Assembly (NCBI GenBank): GCA_946482625.1
Contig: CAMLSH010000063.1
Location: forward strand, 1-12,042
DNA: 12,042 bases
From: an uncultured Opitutaceae bacterium
GTDB taxonomy: Bacteria; Verrucomicrobiota; Verrucomicrobiae; Opitutales; Opitutaceae
Direction: 5' to 3'
This document shows positions 6,534 through 12,042 of this stretch, in pieces (positions within the stretch are counted from its first letter, which is position 1; the number at the start of each line of letters is the position of its first letter). A model generated the notes under the pieces. The model did not search any database and was not told where the DNA came from. It saw only the letters and a list, made by a program, of their open reading frames with translations. The position numbers and the translations under genes were made by a program.

Positions 6534-7931
6534 TTACAGAGCGGCAACGGGGGCGGTGCAGACGCCGGATTTTTCCAGGTGGCGGGCGACCCGGAGCAGC
6601 AGAGGCTCGGACCAGGGGGCGCCGATGAGCTGGACGGCGATGGGCATTTCGCCGGGGCGATGGATCGGGACGGCGACTACGGGAAGGCCGGCGAGGCTGA
6701 TCGGCTGCGTGAAAAGACCGAGGTTGGGGCGGACGGGCATTTCGACGCCGTCGAGGGTCATCATCTGCTGGCCGAGGAAAGTGGCGGAGACAGGCGTGGC
6801 GGGGGCAAGAAGGACGTCGCCGTGTTGGAAAACGGCGCGGACCTGTTCGCGCCACCAGGCGCGGAAGCGTTGGGCGTGGGTGTACCACGCGGCGGGGATC
6901 ATCGCGCCGGCGGCGAGGCGGTCGCGCATGTTGGGATCAAAATCGCCGGCTCGGGTGCGGAGGCGTTCGAGGTGAAGCTGTCCGCCTTCGCAGGCGGTGA
7001 TGGTGTAGCCGGCGGCGCGGGCGAGCGCGGGCTCGGGGAGTTCGGTGCGGGCGGTGGCACCCAGGGCGGAGGCGACGGTGGCGACGGCGGCGAGTGCTTG
7101 AGGTGTGGCGTTTTTTTCGAAGTAGCCGCCGAGCGTGGCGATGCGGAGCCCGGCGTATTCGTTCTCCAGTGACGGGAGGGCGAAGTCAGGCGCGCGGGCG
7201 GTGCAGGCGGCGTCGCGTGGGTCGAAGCCTTGCATGGCGTCGTAGGAAGCGGCGAGGTCGGCGACGCTGCGGGCGAAGGGGCCGATGTGGTCGATGCTGT
7301 GGACGAAGGGAAAACTGCCGCCACGACCGAGGCGACCGTAGGTGGGCTTGAGGCCGAAGAGGCCGCAAAAGGAGGACGGGACGCGGATGGAGCCGTTTGT
7401 GTCGGTTCCCAGGGAAATGGGAACGAGGCCGGCGGCGACGGCGGCCCCGCTGCCTCCGGAGGAGCCGCCGGCGGAGCGCGTGAGATCGTGAGGATTGCGG
7501 GTGGGGCCGTCGTGAGCGTTTTCGGTGACGAAGTCGTAGGCGTACTCGCCCATGTTGAGCGCGCCGAGGCAGATGGCGCCGGCGGCTTTGAGGCGGGCAA
7601 CGGCGGTGGCGTCGGAGGTAGCGGGCGGATCGGAGCGGTTGATTTTCGAGCCGGCGACGGTGACGACGCCTTCGAGGTCGAAAAGGTTTTTTACGGCGTA
7701 GGGGACGCCCGCGAGCGGACCGGGGGCGACGCCGGAGGAGATGGCGTGATCGACGGCGGTGGCTTCGGCGAGGGCGCGCTCTGCGGTGACTGTCGTGAAG
7801 GCGTTGATACGCGCGTGGGTGGCGGAGATGCGGACGAGCAGCGCCTCGGTGACGGCGCGCGCGGTGGTCTGCCGCGTGCGAATGGCGGCGGAGATCTCGA
7901 GCGCGGTGGCGGTGTGGGGGGCGAAAGTCAT
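6534..7931 (-). CDS. atzE: AtzE/HpxY-type amidase (amidase signature family)
   Basis: The 465-residue protein is a complete amidase-signature enzyme with the Ser-cisSer-Lys triad: Lys81 in PYAVKNLFD, Ser157 in AGGSSGGSG and nucleophile Ser181 in GTDTNGSIRVPSS. Other matches typical of the AtzE subgroup are INAFTTVTAERAL (42-54), AGSKINRSDPPA (93-104), ENAHDGPTRNPHD and FGLKPTYGRL. AtzE is the large subunit of 1-carboxybiuret hydrolase in cyanuric acid breakdown and works with the small GatC-like AtzG; the related HpxY acts in oxalurate use in Klebsiella. The gene just upstream in the transcript encodes an AtzG-like domain, as expected for a two-subunit enzyme. The subgroup is well supported; whether the substrate is carboxybiuret, oxalurate or another carbamoyl compound cannot be told. 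No Shine-Dalgarno was seen. Confidence 0.92.
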   Translation of the reverse strand: MTFAPHTATALEISAAIRTRQTTARAVTEALLVRISATHARINAFTTVTAERALAEATAVDHAISSGVAPGPLAGVPYAVKNLFDLEGVVTVAGSKINRSDPPATSDATAVARLKAAGAICLGALNMGEYAYDFVTENAHDGPTRNPHDLTRSAGGSSGGSGAAVAAGLVPISLGTDTNGSIRVPSSFCGLFGLKPTYGRLGRGGSFPFVHSIDHIGPFARSVADLAASYDAMQGFDPRDAACTARAPDFALPSLENEYAGLRIATLGGYFEKNATPQALAAVATVASALGATARTELPEPALARAAGYTITACEGGQLHLERLRTRAGDFDPNMRDRLAAGAMIPAAWYTHAQRFRAWWREQVRAVFQHGDVLLAPATPVSATFLGQQMMTLDGVEMPVRPNLGLFTQPISLAGLPVVAVPIHRPGEMPIAVQLIGAPWSEPLLLRVARHLEKSGVCTAPVAAL

Positions 7932-7966
7932 GTGAGCGCAGACCGTGAACGTGGGCGTGGCATCAT

Positions 7967-7990
7967 GCGGGGTGAGGGCACCCCGCCTAC
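7967..7990. repeat. REP-like GC hairpin between the fusion gene and the amidase gene
   Basis: GCGGGGTG (7967-7974), loop AGGG, then the exact complement CACCCCGC (7979-7986), followed by CTAC. Read on the minus strand this is GTAG-stem-CCCT-stem, the same plan as the right-hand hairpin at 927-952 (GGTAG-stem-TCCC-stem). There is no T-tract, so it is not a typical terminator. It occupies the 85-bp gap between two co-directional genes. Confidence 0.6.
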
Positions 7991-8016
7991 AATCGGAAGG
8001 GGACGCGGCAGGTGTT

Positions 8017-8583
8017 TCACGGAGTGAAGACGTGGGCGGGTTCGAGGTCGTCGGGTAGCGAGAAGGCGAGGAGCGGCGCTACGATGGTGGCGGCGCGTTC
8101 GAGGTTGAGGGCGGTGCCTTCGCGTTGCGCGGCGGAGAGCGGGAGGCGGAGCGCGGCGGACATCTGCTCGATGTAACCGGGCCACGAGGGAGCGGGTGGT
8201 GTGTTGGAAACGTGGGCGGAAGCGATGCGCCAGCCCGTGTCGGGCACGCGAATCCAGACTTGGGTCTGGCGGCCGTGGCGGAGTTGGCCGGCGAGGACCA
8301 CGGTGTACTCGTATTGGGTGACAGCGGTGTCGACGCCGAAGGCCTGCACGGTGGTGCGGAGCGGGGTGCGGTCGCGGAAATTGATCACGCGGTTCTTGCG
8401 GAATTCAGCGATGGCCTCGGCGCCGTAGAGGTGCTCGTTGACCCCAAAGCGGATCGCGTGGGGCGAATCCCAGAAGAAGGCGGTGAGCGCATCGACGTCG
8501 TTGCCGAGCAGCGCGCGTTCATAGGCTTCGAACTGCGCGGTGACCTCGGCGATGACGGAGGGATCGTTGAAGGCGAGAGGCAT
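8017..8583 (-). CDS. hpxZ: AtzH/HpxZ-like SnoaL domain fused to AtzG/HpxX-like (DUF4089) domain
   Basis: The 188-residue protein has two parts. Residues 1-126 are a SnoaL-like DUF3225 domain of the AtzH/HpxZ kind: VIAEVTAQFEAYERALL, FFWDSPHAIRFGVNE, a QTQVWIRV strand and WRIASAHVS. Residues 134-188, after a Pro-rich linker (NTPPAPSW), match the AtzG/HpxX-like DUF4089 subunit, with LRLPLSAAQREG, NLERAATIVAPLLAF and the ending LPDDLEPAHVFTP. In known Atz and Hpx clusters these are separate small proteins. AtzG is the GatC-like partner needed by AtzE, while the role of AtzH/HpxZ is unclear. The frame is continuous and the protein contains both expected ends, so a true fusion is favoured over a sequencing error. 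The amidase gene follows by 85 bp in the transcript, so this protein probably supplies its small subunit. Confidence 0.88.
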   Translation of the reverse strand: MPLAFNDPSVIAEVTAQFEAYERALLGNDVDALTAFFWDSPHAIRFGVNEHLYGAEAIAEFRKNRVINFRDRTPLRTTVQAFGVDTAVTQYEYTVVLAGQLRHGRQTQVWIRVPDTGWRIASAHVSNTPPAPSWPGYIEQMSAALRLPLSAAQREGTALNLERAATIVAPLLAFSLPDDLEPAHVFTP

Positions 8584-8591
8584 GACTCTGG

Positions 8592-8626
8592 AGTAGCGAG
8601 TAGCGGGTAGTGAGTAGCGAGTAGAC
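8592..8626. repeat. Heptamer tandem repeat, five units of AGTAGCG type
   Basis: Five consecutive 7-base units: AGTAGCG, AGTAGCG, GGTAGTG, AGTAGCG and AGTAGAC. The array ends 8 bases before the start codon of the minus-strand fusion gene, so it would form its 5' untranslated region or translation start area. It resembles the GTGARNN array at 1776-1803 in unit length and purine richness. Confidence 0.65.
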
Positions 8627-8686
8627 GGAGGGAATCGGACGAATGAGGCGGGGGGCGTGCTGGACGTTTAGCACGGGGTGGGCCAG

Positions 8687-8730
8687 CGGCGGCGGAAGGT
8701 GGGCTATGAATCCCGGAACTTCCGCCGCCG
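8687..8730 (-). terminator. Strong GC hairpin after the receptor gene, possible terminator or attenuator
   Basis: CGGCGGCGGAAG (8687-8698) pairs perfectly with CTTCCGCCGCCG (8719-8730) around a 20-base loop that can pair further (GGG 8701-8703 with CCC 8712-8714). It lies 18 bases past the stop of the receptor gene. No T-tract follows on the minus strand, so it may be a leaky terminator, an mRNA 3' stabiliser or another REP-like hairpin. A second 6-bp hairpin, CGTGCT (8656-8661) with AGCACG (8670-8675), lies just beyond. Together they would lower expression of the four downstream genes relative to the receptor. Confidence 0.4.
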
Positions 8731-8748
8731 TGAACTACACAACACCCG

Positions 8749-11181
8749 TCACCACTTGTACGTGACGGTAAGTTCGGCGGTCGGTCCCTGGCTGGGGCTG
8801 ATGAAGGTGTCCCAGAAGAGGAACTGCGGGGCGTAGGACTTTTCGTCGAAGATGTTGTTGGCGTTGATGCGGAAGGACCACGGGCCGGTGTTGTAGAAGA
8901 TGGCCGCGCGGTAGGTCGTGTACTCGGGGAGTTTGATCTGCTGGGCGTATCCGGAGTAGAAAGACGAGACGTAGGTGCCGCCGAAGGAGCCGCCCCAGCC
9001 CTTGGGCGAGGTGTAGGTGGTGCCGAGGGAGAAGACCTTCTGAGGCGTGGGCGCCTCGATGGGGGTCTGTACGCCGAGGATGCCGCCGGTGGAGACGAAG
9101 CGGCCGCCGTAGACGAGCGCAGGATCGAGGCCGAGGGCGCCGGGAGGAACGCCGAGGAAGAACGGCGGGTTCTTCAGGAGCGTTTTTTGCCAGGTGGCGG
9201 CGGCGGTGAAGCTGAGCGTTTTGGTGGGCGCGAAGCGGGCTTCGAGTTCGGTGCCTTTGGACTCGTAGGTATCGAAGGTGCCGGCCTGGGAGTTGAAGGC
9301 GGTTTTCTCCTGCTTGTAGTACGCGAGAGTGGCGTAGAGCTTTTTCTTGAAGAGGGAGGCTTTGATGCCGCCTTCGCTAATCTCGGAGTCCTGCATCCAG
9401 GTGCCTTGGGCGAGATTGAGGCGATCGATCATGCCGCCCTGGCCGAGTTCGAGGTAACGCGATTCGGCGTGGGTGGCGTAGGGCGTGAGGCCGGCGGCGA
9501 GGTGGTAGGTGAGGCTGGCGTTGTACGTGAAGGCGGAGTCGCTGGCGGAGACTTCCTTGAAGACCGCGCCGAGGTCGGTGCCGTTGGTGGTGGCTTCGTA
9601 GCGGTCCCAGCGACCGCTGACGATGAGGCCGAGTTTTTCGGCGAACGTGACGTCGAGAAGGCCGAAGATGCCGAAGTCGGAGAAGTCGCCTGTTTGTCTC
9701 CAGTTGTAGGGTACGTTGCCAGTGCCGGTGTGAGCGCCTTCGAAGCGGTCGTTGCCGGTGGCGCCGACGGAGATGTCGCGGCGGTCGAGCACCTGATAGC
9801 CGCGGCCTCGGGATTCGCGTTCGTCGCCGTCGGAGTAGCGGAAGGATGCGCCGAAGACGGTTTCGAATTTGGTTTTTTCGGTGGGCTGGAACTTGAGGTT
9901 AACACTGGTTTTATTTTCGAAAACCATCGCGACGTAGTCGGCGGTGAAGCCGTAGCTGGAGTACTTCGTGTGGTTCATCGAGTCGTAGAACGACTGATTC
10001 TTCAGCGTACCGCCGCTCTCGAAAGTTTTGGTGAGATCGAAGAAGACGGTGAGGGCGTCGGTCTGAGAAAAGTCGATGCTCTCGGCCTGCACGGTGTGAT
10101 GGTCGATGCTGGTGTAGTGGACGCTCGCAGGATCGAGGCGGAAGGCGGCCTGCTGGCTGGCGGAGAGCGCGCCGTAGGGGAATGGATCGGCGAAGGCGAA
10201 CTGCTCCAGCGAATACGCGCCGACTTCGGACGGGCTGAGGAAGCCGTTGCCGTTGGTGTCGAGGTTGAGCGCAGCGCGGCCGGAGAGGTAGCGGGCGCCG
10301 TTGGTATCGATCAGCTCCTGGGTGACACGGTTCCAGCCGAGCGACTGATTGAGGTCGGCCCACTGGGCCATGAAACCGTACTCGAGGAGAACGCTGTCGG
10401 AGAGCTCGGTGTCGAAGGCGAGCTGGGCGAGCGTGCCCTTGTTGTAGATGTTGTCGTAGTAGTTTTCGGAGTCCTCGGTTTGGAGGAAGCCGTAGACGCC
10501 CGAGCGTTTTCCGAAGAGTTTGAAGGGCGTGCCGTACTCGATGCTGGCGAGTTTTTTGTCGTAGGTACCGAGCGTGACGGAGGCGGTGCCGACGGGTTTC
10601 TCGATGAACTTGGCGGTTTTGCTCTTCGCGGTCTTGGGAATGAAATTGAGAATGCCGCCGACTTTGCCGCCGCCGTAGACGGGCGGGGGCGGGCCCTTGA
10701 TGATCTCGACGTAGTCGGTCGAGGCGATGGGCGTGGGGAAGTTGCCACGGTTCTCGATGCGGCGGAAACCGCGGAAGAAGTTGTCGGCGCGTTCGCCGCG
10801 GACATCGAGCGCGCCGGCGACGCCGAAGTAGTTTCCGGTGAAGGAGCCGGCGGTGACGGAGACGAAGTCGTTGACGCTGCGGATGCCGTAGAGATCGGTG
10901 AGCGAGCTTTCGATGACGGTGATCGAGCGCGGGGTTTCCTGCACCGAACGGTCGGTGCCGAAGACGGTGGTGGAAGGGCGCGACGGGAGGACGCTGTAGA
11001 TGTCGAGCGCCTCGGCTTCGGCCGTGATGCTGTCGAGGACAACGACTTCATCGGACTGGGCGAAGGCGCCGGCAATGCCGAGAAGGGAGGCCGCGACGGC
11101 GAGCGGTAAAGAAGAGGAAACGCGCGGCGAGAGCCGGGAGCGGCGGTATGAAGCGAGGTGATGGCGGAGGGTGGCGGTCAT
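8749..11181 (-). CDS. TonB-dependent outer-membrane receptor (FhuA/siderophore-receptor-like)
   Basis: The 810-residue protein imports a ligand across the outer membrane using TonB energy. Residues 1-41 form a long signal peptide (Arg-rich n-region, LPLAVAASLLGIAGAFA, then QSDE). A possible TonB box is DEVVVLDSI at about 44-52. The plug shows QETPRSITVIESSL (about 81-94), LDVRGERADNFFRGFRR (125-141) and VEIIKGPPPPVYGGGKVGG (158-176). The rest is a beta-barrel ending NANNIFDEKSY and, at the very end, TVTYKW with the terminal aromatic. There is no carboxypeptidase-like or FecA signalling extension. Residues 308-319 (DTNGNGFLSPSE) fit an EF-hand-type calcium loop. ATG 11181 is chosen over the longer frame from 11250, which would put the palindrome at 11224-11235 inside the coding sequence. 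The ligand is unknown; it is transcribed towards the amidase locus. Confidence 0.93.
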   Translation of the reverse strand: MTATLRHHLASYRRSRLSPRVSSSLPLAVAASLLGIAGAFAQSDEVVVLDSITAEAEALDIYSVLPSRPSTTVFGTDRSVQETPRSITVIESSLTDLYGIRSVNDFVSVTAGSFTGNYFGVAGALDVRGERADNFFRGFRRIENRGNFPTPIASTDYVEIIKGPPPPVYGGGKVGGILNFIPKTAKSKTAKFIEKPVGTASVTLGTYDKKLASIEYGTPFKLFGKRSGVYGFLQTEDSENYYDNIYNKGTLAQLAFDTELSDSVLLEYGFMAQWADLNQSLGWNRVTQELIDTNGARYLSGRAALNLDTNGNGFLSPSEVGAYSLEQFAFADPFPYGALSASQQAAFRLDPASVHYTSIDHHTVQAESIDFSQTDALTVFFDLTKTFESGGTLKNQSFYDSMNHTKYSSYGFTADYVAMVFENKTSVNLKFQPTEKTKFETVFGASFRYSDGDERESRGRGYQVLDRRDISVGATGNDRFEGAHTGTGNVPYNWRQTGDFSDFGIFGLLDVTFAEKLGLIVSGRWDRYEATTNGTDLGAVFKEVSASDSAFTYNASLTYHLAAGLTPYATHAESRYLELGQGGMIDRLNLAQGTWMQDSEISEGGIKASLFKKKLYATLAYYKQEKTAFNSQAGTFDTYESKGTELEARFAPTKTLSFTAAATWQKTLLKNPPFFLGVPPGALGLDPALVYGGRFVSTGGILGVQTPIEAPTPQKVFSLGTTYTSPKGWGGSFGGTYVSSFYSGYAQQIKLPEYTTYRAAIFYNTGPWSFRINANNIFDEKSYAPQFLFWDTFISPSQGPTAELTVTYKW

Positions 11182-11223
11182 GGTGAGGGGAAGGCGCGGA
11201 AGCGAAAGCACTGCGTATGCCAC

Positions 11224-11235
11224 ATTGTATACAAT
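11224..11235. promoter_or_regulatory. Candidate GntR/FCD operator in the divergent promoter region
   Basis: ATTGTATACAAT is a perfect 12-bp palindrome between the divergent receptor and regulator genes, 42 bp before the receptor ATG and 79 bp before the regulator ATG. TTGTATACAA-type palindromes are typical of FadR/FCD-subfamily GntR proteins. The site is AT-rich in a GC-rich background and includes TATACAAT on both strands, so it may overlap a -10 element. The rest of the 133-bp intergenic region shows no other clear element. Confidence 0.6.
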
Positions 11236-11314
11236 TAAGTATTCGGTCATTTATGCGCGGAATTGCCTTCGGCATTGCGCTGCGCGCGAAGGCTCATGAA
11301 CGTCGCGAACGCAC

Positions 11315-12042
11315 ATGGCCCGCACTCGTGAAAACTCCGCTTCAGCGTCCTCGGCGACCGTGTCTGCGAGCGAAAATGTGCAGGCGGGACATCTCGGGCC
11401 GCAGATTTTGCGGGGACTGCGCGAGCGGATTCTCAACTGGCATTATCCGCCGGGGCATCACCTGGCGGAGAAAACGTTGTGCGAGGAGTTTTCCGCGAGC
11501 CGGATTCCGGTGCGGGAGGCGTTGAAGGCGCTGGCGGAGCAGGGGCTCGTCGATCAGGTGCCGAATATGGGCTGCTATGTGAAGCAGCCCGATGCGGAGG
11601 CGACGCACCATTTGTACGATCTGCGTCTGGCGCTGGAGCTGTTTGTCGTGGAGCGGCTGGCGCGGTCGGGCCTCGATGTGGAGGTGGCGAAGCGGGAGCG
11701 GCTATTTTGGGAGCCGTTGCTGGCGATCAAGGCGAGTGCGAAGTTCGACGCGGCCGAGCTGGTGCGGGCGGATGAGAACTTTCATCTCAATCTGGCGAAG
11801 GCGTTGGGGAATCCGTTTCTCACGGAGTCGCTGGAGGACATCAATGAGCGGCTGCATTTTGTGCGCATGGCGGTGATCACGAGCGCGCATCGCGTGCAAA
11901 CGACCGCGGGCGAGCACTTGAAGATCCTGGAAGCGATCGAAGCGAAAGACGCGGAGGCGGCGCGGCGTTATCTGCGGCAGAATCTCCTGCAGGCGCGCAA
12001 CAAAGTGGACATGGCGATCGCGAAGGCGCTGACGGCGTCGCA
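11315..12042 (+). CDS. GntR-family transcriptional regulator, FadR/FCD subfamily (3' end beyond window)
   Basis: 242 codons are visible with no stop before the window edge. An in-frame TGA at 11297-11299 makes the ATG at 11315 the first usable ATG. After a Ser/Ala-rich tail, residues 27-90 form the winged helix-turn-helix: HYPPGHHLAEKTLCEEFSAS, RIPVREALKALAEQGLV and the wing MGCYVK. Residues about 98-235 are the FCD ligand domain, with metal-type residues Asp153 and His157 (RADENFHLNL) and His201 (GEHLKILEAIEAKD). The fourth ligand position, 22 residues further, is Asn223 (RQNLLQAR) instead of the common His. It is divergent from the receptor gene with a palindrome between them, so it probably controls itself and the minus-strand locus in response to a small carboxylate or a ureide. 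Only a few C-terminal residues are likely missing. Confidence 0.93.
   Translation, partial: MARTRENSASASSATVSASENVQAGHLGPQILRGLRERILNWHYPPGHHLAEKTLCEEFSASRIPVREALKALAEQGLVDQVPNMGCYVKQPDAEATHHLYDLRLALELFVVERLARSGLDVEVAKRERLFWEPLLAIKASAKFDAAELVRADENFHLNLAKALGNPFLTESLEDINERLHFVRMAVITSAHRVQTTAGEHLKILEAIEAKDAEAARRYLRQNLLQARNKVDMAIAKALTAS

Noticed and set aside
9187..11109. A 640-codon open frame on the + strand opposite the receptor gene
   Set aside because: Its product is a low-complexity Gly/Glu/Val/Ala run typical of the antisense of GC-rich coding sequence. The opposite strand encodes a clear receptor with plug and barrel motifs.
11182..11250. N-terminal extension of the receptor from ATG 11250
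   Set aside because: It would place 23 residues before the signal peptide and the AT-rich palindrome within coding sequence; ATG 11181 gives a sensible signal peptide.
11296..11331. A 11-codon upstream reading frame overlapping the regulator start
   Set aside because: Very short, no ribosome binding site and no repeated or regulatory codons; likely chance.

Overview
The window is GC-rich Gram-negative chromosomal DNA. An outer-membrane TonB-dependent receptor shows a Gram-negative envelope. The style of the receptor N-terminus, the weak Shine-Dalgarno sequences and the short GC hairpins between genes suggest Verrucomicrobiota, perhaps Opitutaceae. That placement is an impression and could not be tested here. 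There are eight complete genes and one partial gene, with no sign of phage, IS transposase, CRISPR or RNA genes.

Left part (about 1-4000, + strand): two adjacent, diverged genes for exported proteins of the nucleoside phosphorylase / MTA-SAH nucleosidase superfamily, overlapping by ATGA. The second carries a hairpin-rich intergenic-type repeat inside its N-terminal reading frame. Next comes trpB (tryptophan synthase beta chain), joined by another ATGA overlap to yicC (endoribonuclease family), without the usual trpA or gmk neighbours.

Right part (about 4158-11181, - strand): five co-directional genes that read as one import-and-hydrolysis locus. In transcription order they are a TonB-dependent receptor; an unusual fusion of an AtzH/HpxZ-like SnoaL domain with an AtzG/HpxX-like (DUF4089) domain; an AtzE/HpxY-type amidase; a cysteine hydrolase very like biuret hydrolase BiuH; and an NCS2-type permease. 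A GntR/FCD regulator is divergent from the receptor and runs off the right end. A perfect 12-bp palindrome (ATTGTATACAAT) lies between them and is a likely operator. The families point to uptake and stepwise deamination of a small ureido or carbamoyl compound (biuret, carboxybiuret, oxalurate or a similar purine, pyrimidine or triazine breakdown product) as a nitrogen source. No ring-opening enzyme and no allophanate hydrolase lie in the window, so the substrate stays open.

Small repeats are frequent for 12 kb: two GC hairpins of one architecture, two purine-rich heptamer tandem arrays, and a modular repeat present in direct orientation on both sides of the permease gene. The most interesting items are the AtzH-AtzG fusion and its locus, the repeat-interrupted exported nucleosidase pair, and an EF-hand-like loop inside the receptor barrel.
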